A stretch of 64,000 bases of DNA from Ancylostoma caninum (taxonomy: Eukaryota; Nematoda; Chromadorea; Rhabditida; Ancylostomatidae). Below the pieces are notes generated by a model. The model saw only the letters and a program-made list of their open reading frames with translations, searched no databases and was not told the DNA's origin. This document shows positions 47,641 through 60,824 of the stretch, piece by piece; position 1 is the stretch's first letter, and every line of letters starts with the position of its first letter. The stretch is taken from NCBI GenBank assembly GCA_037903475.1, contig JBAJFG010000615.1, positions 1,202,501-1,266,500 on the forward strand, in the 5' to 3' direction. The position numbers and the translations under genes were made by a program.

Positions 47641-50478
47641 TTCTTTTACCCTTTTTAGTAGCACAAGTGAAAGAAAGGGTAGGTTTGTCATCCACTCGTT
47701 ATGCAAATGCATTTCGCGTGATATTTCAGAACTTTTCTTTAACGGGAACAGCCCAAGCTGGGTCATGAAACGACAATCGTGCAAACCAACGATGGTAAGC
47801 TCGGTAGGTTATCGTAGAGACCATGTAATGCTAGGAAACGCAGTACGCGAAAGTTGGTTAGCCAGCTTTTTTTATGGTTATACGCTCATGTATCCCAGCC
47901 ACGATTTTTACTAAGCATTTCATACGAAATCGTTCAATCTCGAACTGGATGGCTTTAAAAGGACACAAGACTGAGCTGGTTAGAGTGTCCATATGGTGCC
48001 TAAGTGAACATACTTTGTCATTTCAGTGTTTTTGTTAACCAATTTGCTTCGGTGGTATTTATACCAATAGATCATGTACATACATCATCGGAATTCTCCG
48101 CTGGCTTGAATAAGTGCTGCCAAATGAATCCCATTTTTATTACTCTACTAAAAGACAGAAGCTCACTTCATTCCGCCTGTTGGGGTATAGACATATCCTA
48201 GATCTTCTCGCCATGTTGACCCCAGTGATGTTCATCGACAGGCGCAGTAAGGACGAAAACCTCGTCTCGAAAAGGTAGAACTGGCTACATTTTTGGAGGC
48301 CGGGAGCGGATCGCTCCAAACTGTGCTGGTTACCTGCCACGGCTGCAGCGTTGACAACGAGTCTTGGCGTGTTCAGCCTGAAGGAGAAAAAGCACAAACG
48401 AAAGGGAAATAGAATGTTTACCGCAGAGGCATAGCTCAAGAAAAGAAACAAAATCTATGGTTAAGTGTAAAGAGCAAGCAAACAGAAATTCATACCATAT
48501 TTGAAAGTTTCAAAGATCTGGGAAAACAAAGGGATCGTACGGTCTAATAAAAACCGAAAGATCGTTATCGGGATAAACAGATCATAACAATGTAAAAATT
48601 CTCGAAATGAGCATGGTAAGCAAACATTTTCTTTGGAAAACTGGCTGACTGCGGCAGAAAACATTACTGGGACTATTGTCCAGACCCCAAAACAATCAAA
48701 ATTTTGGACATGAAGACAGCTGCTGCCTTTAGAGAGGCCTCTGCAATACAGAGCTTGCCTCGGTATGTTGAGCGTCATAAGACTTGAAACATACTCATAA
48801 AAACAATTTCTATTCTCATCATTCCTTTTTGAGCAAGAAGTATGTACATATATGCTAAAATTATGAAACTCACAATTTTATCAACCTAGTCGTGAGTATC
48901 GCAAGTACACCACACTGGTGGGACATCGCACTTGGATCCAACCAAGGATCAGAGCACCTCAATCAACCATGCCCGTATTATCAACTTACATTTTATCCTA
49001 CTATGCAGTGAACCAACTTTTTAGTTCAAACATCATTTATCTTTCCTGTTAGCACTGTCAAGTACTGTTGATTTGGAGCACCATGAAAGCACGAATAAAT
49101 AAATGTAGGTGGTTCTAACGATCAACTTCTTCGAACCACACTGATTGTCCATATGAAATAATGCGGAAGTTTCACCGTTTGCTCGACTTTTTGATTGGCG
49201 GATGGGCGTCAAATGTTACAGTGAAGAAAAAAAAAACAATGTCTGAATTATTTTCTCTGTAACGGAATGTGTAGTCCTCTGTGCGACACTACCATCCCGA
49301 TTTGGTGAAGAACCCGTGAAGGGGAATACTCACGTAGAAGCCAGTCAATCACTGATAAGCTAGTAAATCACTAATGAAAAATGAATGCTCAAAAAGGTGA
49401 GTAATTAGGACGTAGGGCTCGTGAAACGGTGAAAAAGAAATTCAGAAGTTGCCTCCAAGAAACTCCCATTGTGTGAAATTGTCCATTTCAATCCCTTCAT
49501 TCTCCGTTTTATGTGTACCTCCATTTTGGGTCTTTTAAATTGTACGTTGTGCTTGATTGAGATTTCGTTCGTGCTGGAAAAATGTAGCCTGACCTGACCC
49601 AGGGAAACATGTAAGCATCCTCCAACTTTACCTATCATTGTCATGGGCGTCAACATATTCACCATGCGTAATCTCAATGATGGTCAGATAAGTTCATGAA
49701 GTCCATAAACGAAGTGATTCTCTTTGTCTCCTTATCAACATCCACTTTGAGATTATATCTTGTTTCTGGGGAATAACTCGACGAAATTTCTGGATAATAG
49801 TCGGGAAACAACAAGCACTGCTTTGTACATGAGGTAATTCACATGAACATGCAGCTTGAAAATCCCGCTTTTCTACACTCTGTGAATTTTTCTACAGCTT
49901 TATGAATGGAGATGTTCTGCAAGTTCTATTCATCGCTGATAAGTCCGGTTCTCATAACGAATCTCCTCTTCTAGATATGGCTTCTTTGCTTAGTCATCAC
50001 CAAGTCATTCCCGCCTAAGGATGGTTTTTCTTAGTGCATTCGACTAATTCTTAGCAGAGAACATAAAATTCCGGGCAAACAGAAGTGACGCCATTGATGT
50101 GTAAACCAAACCCGTGGGATTTTTTCCACTCCTGATACCCACCGCTGTATTGTTAGAGGTCATTGCCATTTTCGCTATGGTCTTCGCTAGATTGTTCAAG
50201 TGCCGATACGAAATGTTCTTGAGGTTGTCACGGCTATTTTCCGCTGATGTGTTCGGGTTTCTTCGCCAAATTGCTCAAGTGCCGAAACAAACCTTTTTGA
50301 AAACAGCAGAGTCTGAGAATGGCCAAAATACCCTAACAATTTGCTGAAGATCTGAAAAGAGTTTGTCGTAGGTGAATTTTAATCAATCATCAACATTTTT
50401 AATCATTGTATCAAAGTAAGAGATTGTGCAAAAGCGGTGGTCGTATACCAGCTACATAGGGTGCTTAGCCTGCCATAA
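47641..50478. other. Spacer with no gene supported
   Basis: One minus-strand segment with good splice borders (TCCTTCAG before, GTAACC after, near 48325-48371) was seen, but it has no partner exons. Nothing else recognisable. Confidence 0.35.
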
Positions 50479-50580
50479 CCTCTATATAGGAGAAACGGGA
50501 AGAATGCCCAGCGTACGTATCAAAGAGCATATCGCAGCAAAGAAGAGAGGAAAACTGGTAGCTATACACTGGACCGAATA
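50479..50580 (+). pseudogene. Penelope-like element GIY-YIG endonuclease fragment, first part
   Basis: The plus strand gives LYIGETGRMPSVRIKEHIAA. The Y-I-G...R...R.KEH pattern is that of the GIY-YIG nuclease at the C-terminus of Penelope-like retroelements. The reverse transcriptase is absent. Confidence 0.7.
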
Positions 50581-50960
50581 AAAACCGAATAATTTTGTTA
50601 CTTTAACTAACATTTCAGAAAACAACTTAAAAATCCAGATGCTCGTGACTGAGGCAGCTCTAAAGCTCTTCTTGTCTTTCGTACAGTACTGTGCTGGCCT
50701 CAAATATTATAACATTTGAATTTTCCATTTATTTGAAATATTCGGTATTTGGAAGAAAAATATTCGATTTCAAATAAATGGAAAGTTCGAATGTTCCACC
50801 ATTCGAGACAAATTCAATGCAGTATGAGAAAGAAGAACTGCTTCGGGGCTTTTTCGTTCTCGAATATCTGGATGTCTAAATTGCTTCCTAAATTATTAGT
50901 TAGAGTAAGAATATTATTGGATTTTTATTCGGTCCAATCTATAGTGGCAACACCTCTCAG
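50535..50960. repeat. Inverted repeat inside the Penelope-like remnant
   Basis: The left arm runs from about 50560 (ACTGGACCGAATAAAAACCG) to about 50733. The right arm is its diverged inverse, from ATTTCAAATAAATGG at about 50767 to TTTTTATTCGGTCCA at about 50935. It splits the endonuclease into two pieces, consistent with insertion of a fold-back or with inverted duplication of part of the element. Confidence 0.7.
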
Positions 50961-51161
50961 GCGCCACAGGATTAGGTACACGATGGCAACGATTTCAACA
51001 TCAGATGCGAGATACTAGCGTACGAAAGTGAGATTCCGGCAAGGAAAGCGCTAGAAGTGGCCTGGATCCTCATCAAAAATCCGGATATGAACGACAAAAA
51101 TGAATGCCTCTCACTGACTGAGGCCTACTTCCTTTTATGTCATTATGTGAGCTATCTGTAG
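50955..51161 (+). pseudogene. Penelope-like element endonuclease fragment, last part
   Basis: Plus-strand frames give CEILAYESEIPARKALEVAW followed by KNPDMNDKNECLSLTEA and a stop. This matches the C-terminal tail of Penelope-like endonucleases (E.e...RkalEa.wI...nP..N...ECL..t). It is separated from the first part by the inverted repeat. Confidence 0.75.
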
Positions 51162-52925
51162 ATCGAATAAGTTCCGGACATCGAGTGACATCCACTCGTC
51201 CATCGTAAAGGTCACGAGCAAGCCGAGCGGACTCTTCCGCGAAAGGTGGAACAGCTGGTAGGCTCGAGCTCGACTGCAGGTATTCTTTTCGTCCATTCCC
51301 TCAGAAAACGTCAAAAACTGAGAGGCGATGATGAGACTTTGAGTTACAGATCAAGCAAGTGGAACCTTTGAAATAAAACAATTGGAATCGGTTTGAGTTT
51401 GCAAATCGGTAGACATCTGGGGTGTTGTTTATTTTTTGTTTCTTTAAGAATAATTTGTATGTAAATCTTCTGTAGATGTGTTTAACTCCACATATTCTAT
51501 TGTATTTGTTTTCCAACGCTTTTAGAGTTCTAGATATGAAATAATTCTCAATCCGAGGCTCGATTGCTGAAAGAAGACAGCACACTACTAAGCAGATACC
51601 TAATTCGTGGAGAAAAACTCAAATAATCCCCGTTTGCAAAAATCGAGAAGATTATGAGAAGTATAGAAGAAATGTAGTATCTACTGTGTACACTTGAAGA
51701 CTTCAAAAATTGTGATGCAAAATAGTTGTCGAATTCGTAATCGGCATGTCAAACAACCCCCAGATGAATACTTTATTCCTTGAAATCGTCAATTTTTTTT
51801 TCAAAAATTAGATTACAGGTCTATTTAAATTTAAATATAATACTTTGTGGTGTTGAATTCATCATCTTGTACATTGTATTGGGCCTATGCGAACCCTCGA
51901 CGCAGCTATTTATCAGCCACACCCCTTGCGGCGCGTTACATTGCGTGCGTATCCGCAGGCGATGTGGCGACATGTCATTGAACCCTAACGAGTGTTTTCC
52001 ACTCTCAGACCTCTGACGACGACGGTCTCGTTGAAACGTAAGGTCAATAAAGATCCACCGTAACAACCTAGTGTGGCGAAAACATGTGATACTAATCAAC
52101 CATTGTTTTCGCTTCAAAATGCTTACAGTCCTTGTCGAAAAGATAGACGGATTGCTCGTGCGGTTTGATATCGTCGCGGCCGCAGAATCGCGTTGGGACC
52201 TACTGGACCCTCTCACTTGGAGCATGCTCTCTCCGCATACATCGTTCACGTCCCGCCGCGTTTCCGCAGTCACGGAATCCGTCTATCTTTTCGACAAGGA
52301 CTGTACTCTCAATCACTCGACTCTACAAAAAAAGGCAGTTTACAATGCTGCTGGCAGCAATGTCCATTTTTAGCGAGCTTTTTGTGATTTCCCTATGTAT
52401 TATACTTTATCCTCGTTGGGTAATAGAAATATGACTCCATGGACTCAAACCGTATTTTGACTAGTCCAATGAATAACGTTGCCATAGTAGCATAGTAACA
52501 AGCTGTGGATTCGCCCAAATGTTAGCAAACTTTGAAAACCTTCTGGGATTTTTTAAACTACTTCCTACATTTCAAATCTTCTACTTTCTGCTCATGCCAT
52601 TTCATTCGTCGATTTTAACCCTGGCCCAATTTTAAACCATCGTTCTACTGCTATCACTTGGCCCACAACAATGTTTGGACACCAAAGAGTTGTAGCCCTT
52701 GAAAATATGCAAGAACTCCAGCTACAAAGAGATCCAACGTGTCAAAGCCGAGGTAACAAAACGCATTAGTTCCATCCGCGGGATGATGCCGTTTCTTAAA
52801 AATTTTCAAGGTGAAGCGACAGGAGATGCAACGATGGTAGTCCATGCAGCGATTTAGGTGATGCGGCACTCCCTCGGGCAAGGACGTTAGAAGTTGCCAC
52901 AACCACCGGCGTCGCGCGCTCTCTA
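51162..52925. other. Spacer with a 26-bp perfect inverted pair
   Basis: GTCCTTGTCGAAAAGATAGA (with CGGATT) at about 52128-52153 pairs with its exact inverse at about 52279-52304, loop about 125 bp. Overlapping frames on both strands around 51821-52434 reflect low stop density and not a gene. Confidence 0.5.
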
Positions 52926-53163
52926 GGGTAATTTATACTAGCTGCGTGCGTCAGTCGCGCATCAGTCGCACGCATCCATTTGCAAAGGATTCTCCATGAA
53001 GACCGGTCAACACGGCATGTACATCCTCAATGAAAAGAACGCGCGGCCGTCGCGAGGCCGTAAACGCGTGCGTCTGAGCTGCGACTGCGATGCAACTGGC
53101 CCCTATTCTTCATCATGTAGACGCACGCGCGTCAGTCGCACGCATCCAGCATAAATTGCCCTT
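52926..53163. mobile_element. 238-bp MITE, GGGCAATTTATA family
   Basis: The left end is AGGGTAATTTATACTAGCTG; the inverted right end is AGGGCAATTTATGCTGGATG. The interior is rich in GCGTGCGTCAGTCGC-type words, repeated in both orientations. Relatives are at 30715-30840, 60410-60824 and 63914-64000. Confidence 0.8.
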
Positions 53164-53765
53164 CTTTGTTGTCTACATCTATTTCATTACTGTGTGCACA
53201 TCTTGCAATCTCGCAAGCAAGAAGCTAGGAAAAATGCTCCCTACTATGAACTGACTTTTTCTCAGAAAAAAATCCCACCTCGTTCAGCTTTGGGTGAAAA
53301 TTGAAGCTGCTTCGATCAGGAGTACTTTGACCACTCCCTCAAATCTCAGACTACAGAAAAAATACAATTTCGCCTTTCCCTGTTATAGATAAGCGCAGGT
53401 TTTCGCATTCCTGCCACAACGAAGCGGGAAACCATTACGGCTAATGTGGAGGGCGTACGTAATTGCGTAGGGTAACGACGGTCTTCGAAAATTTCGCGAA
53501 ATTTCCAGCATTTGAACTTCACGTTCCGCCCACTACGTTCATTTACCAGCTGGTGGCAAGTTCTCAGTCGTAGTAGGTCGTATTTCAGACCTGTGATTTC
53601 AAAACTACTTTTTCACATCGTTAAAAAGCCTGATGAGGTTTCTTTCGCTGTTCTTTGTTTTCTTGGTTCGGTTCCCAAACATCAGTGATGTCTCATTATT
53701 TTGCGTCGTGTTCGCTTACTTTGATTTTACGTTTTTTTTTCTTGCTTGGAAGTTTCTCTTTTACA

Positions 53766-53789
53766 GGCTTTCTCTTCCTGTGGGCGAGC
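53766..53789 (+). promoter_or_regulatory. Possible trans-splice acceptor and 5' leader of ahsa1
   Basis: A polypyrimidine acceptor (GTTTCTCTTTTACAG) ends at 53766, 23 bases before the start codon. Many nematode messages receive a spliced leader at such a site. This is inference; an ordinary upstream exon is possible. Confidence 0.4.
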
Positions 53790-56700
53790 ATGGCAAAGTG
53801 GGGAGAGGGTGATCCGCGATGGATCGTTGAAGAGCGTGCGGATGCTACAAATGTTAACAACTGGCACTGGTAAAGTCTCATTTTTCCAATGTTTCGAACC
53901 TTTTCTGAGGTTGGAAGTGCTTTCACACTTTTGCCACTATTCGGCTAGTTCTGCCCTAAAATTTCAAAAATTTTTTTTGCGCAAACTTTGCGTACGGGGT
54001 TGTTTGGATGCTGAACACGAATATCGTATCCGTGTTGTAACGTAACTCCGTTCATGTAGGGTTACGGTGGGTATACTGTGGATACGGCATCTAACAGAAT
54101 CCTCTCATGTTTTGCGTAGTAGGGTTGCTTTAGCCGCTAATCAGGAATATCAACATTATTTTTCATGCCGCCTCCGTTTTCTTCCGGAAATCTGTACTTT
54201 ATCCAGATTTCCTATCGTATGCCTATGGTATCCCTGTGAAAATTGGTGATACGGTTAAAAAAAAGTATACGATACTCCTGATCAGCGACCAAAATAACCT
54301 CCCTATGTAAAATTCGAGAGGATTCTGTGGGATGCCGTCCCTAAAGTACACCTGAAATAGCCTGCGAAAACGTAGTTACAGTTCGAAACAGGTACGGTTC
54401 TCGTGTTTTGGCACCTCAATTAACCCCCCCCCCCCTCGGAATAGTGCCCTTAAAATACTTTATCTTTTGTCTTGTTGAATTTTCCTATTATTTCCTAGCA
54501 GTTGTAGAAAAGAGCTCTTGGTTCAATTATATACGTTTATTAATTTAAGTCTACGGCGCTTTATCGAGCATCACCTTACCGTTCTCATTTAGGTCTGAGA
54601 AGAACGCGACCCCCTGGTCAAAGACACGCATCACTGATCTCCTTGAAGGTCTCACAATTGAGGTTCGGCTTTCTGGCTACTTAATCTCATTACAAGACTT
54701 TTATATCCTATTTTCTAAGGACGGTCCAATATGTGTGAAACTGGAGACGATTAAGTCGATTGAGGGTGAAGCTACAGCAAACAATCGCAAAGCAAAACTG
54801 ATCTTCTTATATGAGTGGGATATCAAAATCGGGTTCTTGGGTGAGTTATTGGATATTGTTCGCGATTTCCTGACTTGTTGGAGCAATTCTTGTTGTCGCT
54901 ACAGTTTTTCATTTGAAGTTAGTGGTGGGTAACCACATGTTCAGTTCAAGTTTCAAGTTTTTAAATCAGTTTAAGTTTCTTCTATTTGAGAACGATTTCA
55001 CTGCATTCGTATCCCTATTTTTCATTTCCATCTATATTTCTACTTCGTAATTCTTTTATGAAAACTTCATTCAGGACGTGTATCCGGTTCTGATCTCGAG
55101 TACAAGGGGAGTTTAGAAATTCCAAATCTTAGTGATGAGAACGACGCTAGTGAAATCGATGTGAGAGTTTTATGCAGTTCCACGATTTGTTTTTTTTTTC
55201 TCACTTTTGATTTTCCGATAACAATCCTCGAAGTGGTTTTCAACTCTTCCAGGTTAACGTTAGTATCGATACCAAGGGGCCTCACGATGCAGCGATCCGA
55301 CAACTATTGAATAAGACTGGGACTTCTCAGATACGGGTTAGCTTGCAATTCCTCCCTTTTAAATCGATGCTCACCACATCGCTATTTGATACCGTGTGTT
55401 TAGGCTGCCTTGGCTACGTACATCAGAGAACTGAAAGAGGAGTTTAGCAAGGGTCTCATTCTGCCGACCGATAAGGTTAAGCCACAGGTAAACTCCAGGT
55501 TATCTTTTCTTTTTCTTCATGTGATAGTATTGATTACATGGTAGACCTTTGAATTATTCCGTCTCCAGGTCGTAACAAAGGGGAAGACCACTGTTATTGA
55601 TAAGAAGAGTTTCCAGAACATGGTAAATTTCCCTTTTTAATGTAGTTTTATTATTTCATCCTTGAACTGTTCAGGTGATAACTGATGAAAAGGGTGATGC
55701 ATCCAAAACAGGTTGAGTAACTTTTACATCTTTGTGTTGGTACGTACTCTCATAGATTTTCACTTGGTTATTTAGTTGAGAAATTCGACGTGAAGTCTGT
55801 TGAATTGAGTGAGTCCTACAAAGTCCCTCCAGATCGCCTTTACGAAGTTCTTAGCGAGCCTACTGTGAGTTGCAATTTCGATTTTTCTTTTTGAACAAGT
55901 GGCCATAGGTTACATTTTCGATTTTCTAGTTTTGGTGATAATCTGAGGGATTGCACCTCTCCAAAATGCACTTTTCTACTGTCACTTCCTTCATAATACT
56001 TGTTCTAGTTGGTTCGTGCTTGGGCTAATGGCAACATTGAATGGGATTTCAAGGAAGGAGGAAAATTCACTCTTTTTGGCGGCACTGTTACTGGAACATT
56101 TGATAAAATTGTAAGTTTCATAATTTCAGCATGTACTTCTTGCTTAGGAAGGAATGATGAGAATAGAAATTGCTTTCCTGAGTATGTTTCAAGTCTTATG
56201 TCGTGTTTGAGACTTTAAGTTGTTTTCATGCCCCACTAACTTCTGAGCTTTTCGCAAGGGGTTTGCTTTTTCCATAATTCAGTCGTCTTTATGCAAGGAT
56301 TTGCCAAAAATTTCCCTATATATGTTCGGCGCAGTTTCTCGCTTCGTTTTTGTGTACTAGGTTTTACTGACTGCTTTAGCTAAGCAGTGAGTCTGTGCCT
56401 TCTGAAGCTAATTTCAGGCTTGGAAGATGGGATTTCATCTTGCCTTCAAAAAATATGCAGATTTATTGAAATCGGTTTTTCTCGTTCATATTCACTAGTT
56501 TGTCGTTGTTTGTGAATATATTTACGAAAACTAATTTTCTTTCTTTTTTACAGAAGCCAAATGAGGAGATCGTGATGTCATGGCGGCTAAAAGCTTATCC
56601 TGCTAATCATTTTGCGAAGATCAAATTCATTTTGAAAGATGAGGTAGCCATTATTTTTGAAACTTTTTTCTTTGTAGAAATCTTCTTAGCATTCTGATCG

Positions 56701-56926
56701 CTCGAATTGGGCTCCATAAGATTACAAAAGAAAAAAAAGCACCAACAAGTTCTGTCGGACCTTTCAATACATGAATCAGTTAAATTTTCAGAGTGATTCC
56801 ACTTCACTTCTGGTAGAGGCCGAAGGAGTGCCTTCTCACATGGCCGAAGAGACGAAGAACGGCTTAACTCGTTACTACCTCGCATCCATCGCTCGCACAT
56901 TCGGCTTCAGTTCTCGGATGAGTTGA
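53790..56926 (+). CDS. ahsa1: Activator of Hsp90 ATPase (AHA1), 12 exons, 343 aa
   Basis: Exons are 53790-53869, 54593-54662, 54720-54840, 55075-55160, 55253-55336, 55404-55487, 55569-55622, 55675-55711, 55776-55864, 56009-56110, 56554-56643 and 56792-56926. All borders are GT/AG and all phases agree, summing to 344 codons with TGA. AHA1 binds Hsp90 in the cytosol and stimulates its ATPase. The N-terminal NVNNWHW (residues 21-27, the conserved NxNNWHW motif) and RKAK (73-76, the conserved RKxK motif) are both present within the N-terminal Hsp90-binding domain (to about residue 170). A charged linker (about 176-205) leads to the C-terminal AHSA1 START-like domain (about 206-343), with VRAWANGNIEWDFKEGGKF and a C-terminus of RTFGFSSRMS. 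Length matches the family (human about 338). Introns are mostly 50-150 bases, longer before exons 2 and 11. It looks complete and functional. Confidence 0.95.
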
Positions 56927-59589
56927 GATGTACAGAATTTTTCTACATTAGAATGTAAATTTATTGCATGGACGATGGCATGGATTTCGCATTGGTCGCC
57001 CATGCGAAAAGAATGTAAACATTCATCTAGTTCTTTTAATTTTGTTATTGTTCGTGTTTATCCAAGTGAAACCTACTAGTTCTCAATTTATTTCGAGTTC
57101 GAGTATCCGTTGCGGATTTTTATTATTCCTTTCCCTACATTTCTTTAGTCGTGTTCTGTTTTCACATCAAAATATATGTAGGTGTCCTGCTTATTATTCC
57201 ACAGTCCTAAAAAACATGTTTCTGTTACACATCTTTCGAAATGTTGCTGTCAACATGTGTTGGTTTCACTGCTGCTGGTTCCCCTAAAGCAGAATTAGCA
57301 AGTGCCATCGAGCTATTGCAGGAAATTGCTTCCTCAAATGAGGGGGTGTTGCATCTGTAGACATCAACGTTTCATTTGATGTATTTCTTACAATTCTTCA
57401 AGATGTTAATTCTCCAGATACTACTGTTTTCTTTGCTCTTGAAAATAGTTTTCTTAAGTTCTCGCCACAGTTTATGATTGGAGGAAAACAATACCAAGCA
57501 CTGTTTGTCTTGACCTCTAATTGAGATCTGCAAATTTTCCAAAACTAGGTCCTTTTTCACGACTGCGTGTTCTACCACTATTTGAACCACGAACTCTTGG
57601 GATGACATGTTCAGCTTTTCCGATTCTCTGCCATGCTCGCGTCGCGTCTCGGAATAAATGGTTTTATTTTGGGTAGTTTTTACTTCATTATTTACACAAA
57701 GGATTACATTGAAGAGATTTTCGTCTTGGATGAGTCTTTTCAAGGTATAAATCGAGCAGAACTGTGTACAGTTGCAGCGAATCGTGAATTATGGGTTGAC
57801 ACGAGCGGCATTCTATGGTGGAGATGGCTACAAGCCATTACCGGCATCTGTGTGATGAACGATAAGCTCATTCGCAGCATTAATGCAGCTAGTACTCAGA
57901 CAAAAATGTCAGGACATGCGGAGGACGATAGCCCTCATTTCTTAAGGAAGTTCTTTGCTCATGCGGTAACCGCCTGCTTCGGGATATGCGGAGGAGGTAG
58001 TCGAAGGGTGCGATCTAAGCCCGAAAAACCATCAGGACTTGCGGAGGATATAGTCGGGGGGTGCGACATACCCCCGAACTTTGATAAAAGACTCGGATGG
58101 GTGCGGAGGAACATGGCAGGTAATCCGAGAACCCCCCGAGGTCAGACATCACAGAGCAGTGAGTTCTGCGTATTTTCCCACTACTTGTTGCCCTGCACTC
58201 CATCTTTCTCCTTTAATAACGTATAATACGCTTTTTATAATCATAATCACTCTGGAAATCTCTCGTATAATAATGTTTATTGAGTTTCGTATTGCCATAT
58301 TCACTGCAAAAACGGCATTCACTGTTTAATTCTATAAAATGTCTCTTTTACAATTTGAGCGGACTGCCTACTCATAAAAGCATCTATTTTAGTTCCTGCG
58401 AATATAGCGCTTTTAACACTGTATGTGCCCTAACAGCAACTGAGTCTTACTTCAGAAATCCTTTTTGAGATTTTTATGGTGATCCTTTTTGAGATTTTTA
58501 TGGTGAGAAAATCAGTGTGAGCTGGCGTGAACGATGGTATACATGACAGACCGCAAAAAGGGTGACCCTCTTTTTTAAGAGGCTACGGCTGAATCAGCAC
58601 TTCCTTATGTTGCTTGGAGAAATTACGCGTCAACACCAGAACTGACTCAAACCTCAGATGTCGCTTATACGGGCTCCCGGCTTCGCTGTTTCTAGACCAG
58701 GCCACGGGTTATGCCTGATCAGATTACGGATGTGAACTGAAGCCTGACCAGGGAAGAGTGTTGCTCGAGGAAATCGAGAGCTGAAGCTTTCTAATACTTT
58801 TCTATAATGTCGAAAATTGCTATACTAACGTACAAATCGAAATCTGCCGCAAGTACGCACCACAGAGGGAATACCCGTAGTGATACTGTTGTTTAGTCTT
58901 CAAGACCAGACCTATGGCAAAAGGTGGCTAAGCCCACGAATATAGCGTGGAGTTGCTAGTCTCTGCGATTTTTCAACGTAGATTTCTATGGGTTTCATGA
59001 GAAATTACATCGTATGGGATCATATTATTTGAAAGTGGGTGGACATCTCATGCACATAATGCATATTTCCTCACTGACCCACCCCTGGACGAGAGCTGAA
59101 AATTAATTTGAATAAAAAAAATCAACAAAGTCTATGAATCTATGAGCGGATATTCTGCCGCAAAATTTTCGTCATATTTGTGATCAGGTGCATTAGAAAA
59201 CCTCAGTGCGCATGTACTCACTATCCTCCGATCAAAGACGTAAAAAAAATGTAAAACAAAGAACGTAAAATGAATGGTTTGACGTATAATTTTATACGAA
59301 ACTGCAGGTATATTTGTGTTCAGTGTATCAACCGAAATAAACATGTCGTATCGAACAACAATAGGCATGTCATCAGCGATTTCAGAACAAAATTGGGCAA
59401 AAATCAATGAAATCGGTGTGAAGGGTAAAGCAGCACATAGTTCTTGGCAGAAAGGGTGCCAAAATCTCCACAGGCCCTTAGGAGTTATGCTTTCAACGTT
59501 TGGTAGTGATTGGTATAGATAGAGCTTGTAATATTTCCTTCTCATGGGAATGCGCTGTGATAAAAATATTAGTGGATGCCTCGAGTAGT
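56927..59589. other. Region after ahsa1, unassigned
   Basis: A plus-strand open stretch at about 57358-57528 (VDINVSFDVFLTILQDVN... to a stop) reads like old coding sequence but has no recognisable motif. Near 57960-58080 there are repeated words of the type TGCGGAGGA with CGGGA, found again at 59735-59785. No gene is supported. Confidence 0.3.
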
Positions 59590-59830
59590 CCCTCGGCTGT
59601 GGGCACGGATGGAGCAAAGGTAAAGCAGCGGACTGTGAAGCAATTGAAGAGCAATGGTAAATGATCGGTAGGTCAGTTCGAAATCCTCGAGCGGTAGCGG
59701 GGTGATAAGTTTTGTTCAAAAACCTCCATTCGGGACATGCGGAGGAGGGTACCGGGACTTGCGGAGGACTAAATCGGGACTTGCGGTCTGTAACAGACCG
59801 GGTCTCCTGACCAAGCCCTCCGGGTGCCCT
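59590..59830 (+). repeat. Possible SINE-like repeat
   Basis: A B-box-like GTCAGTTCGAAATCC (about 59670) follows a weak A-box-like GTAAAGCAGCGG. Next come repeated GGGACTTGCGGAGGA units that also occur near 57960-58080. The two blocks may be copies of one repeat. The tRNA link is weak. Confidence 0.3.
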
Positions 59831-60409
59831 GCAGTAGTCCTACGCATGTGTGCGATACTTTGTCTGAGTATAAATTGTCCTTATCGGGATCGTATCATTG
59901 TTACAATCACAGACCTGTTAGGAATCCTCCATTTCTGGTGTGAGTCTCATTATTGTTAGTGCTACTCATGCTTGCTGCAAATTAAAACGAACAGCTTGGT
60001 AAGTGAACCCGTTCGTCATGGTCCATTGTTCACCGAAAGAATACCAGCCATGACACTTCCCACATTATTTCAACAGGAGACTCATAAGATTTAGAAAAAG
60101 TGGGAAGTGGTTAGGATTAACATAACAAAGGATGGGGATGAACCGAATAACTAGGTAACATAAGAGCGTATTGGCTTCCCGCTTTGGGACGCGATTGATC
60201 GACAGGATCATGGGCGGGTCCAATCCCTGTAAAACTATATGGTATTCGACCGTAAGGGAATTCATGCTAGATGCTTGTCAGAAGCACGCACAATGAAAGG
60301 ACAGTAAGGCCGATACGAATCCTCCTATATAAATAGCTATAATACGACACAGCGAACGCGTGCGTCCTACCTGGACTACGTCGAAGATGCTTGTAGGCTT
60401 ATCCTTCAA

Positions 60410-60824
60410 AGGGCAATTTATACTAGGTGCGTGCGTTTGAAGCGAGTGCATCTATAATATAACGGAGGATGACCCGTTGCCCTTTTGGCGTTGGAGCACG
60501 CAGCGCGGTCGGTCAAACAGTTGATCCGCGATCGATCTGGCTTCTTTGACGAGTTTTATCGTCCTCTTCCTTCTTCAGCTGTTTTAGGAAGTAAGAAAGA
60601 ACAACATAAGAGAAAACAAGCGATAAAACTCTTCAAAGGTGCCAGAACGGTCGTGGGTCAACTTCTTGACCGACCGCGCTGCGTGAGTGCTAGAAGGGCC
60701 GCTGTCGCGGAAGATGTACTGTGAAAACGACTCCACCATACATACATACATGCCGCGTTGACCAGTCTTTATAGAAAATCCTCCGCAAATGGATGCATGC
60801 GTCTGACTCGTATAAATTGTCCTT
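60410..60824. mobile_element. GGGCAATTTATA-family MITE with an internal insertion
   Basis: The left end is AAGGGCAATTTATACTAGG; the inverted right end is AAGGACAATTTATACGAGT. Near the right, GCGTTGACCAGTCTTTATAG matches the family interior. About 240 bp between 60480 and 60725 has no match in the shorter copy; it carries its own inverted words (GCGCGGTCGGTCAA and TTGACCGACCGCGC), suggesting a nested element. Confidence 0.7.

Noticed and set aside
57372..57743. 123-codon minus-strand frame after ahsa1
   Set aside because: No family match by eye; the opposite strand is also open in part, so it may be old repeat sequence.
59132..59719. 195-codon minus-strand frame, the second longest in the window
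   Set aside because: It has no domain, low-complexity features or splice partners, and its first part overlaps a repeat with B-box-like sequence.
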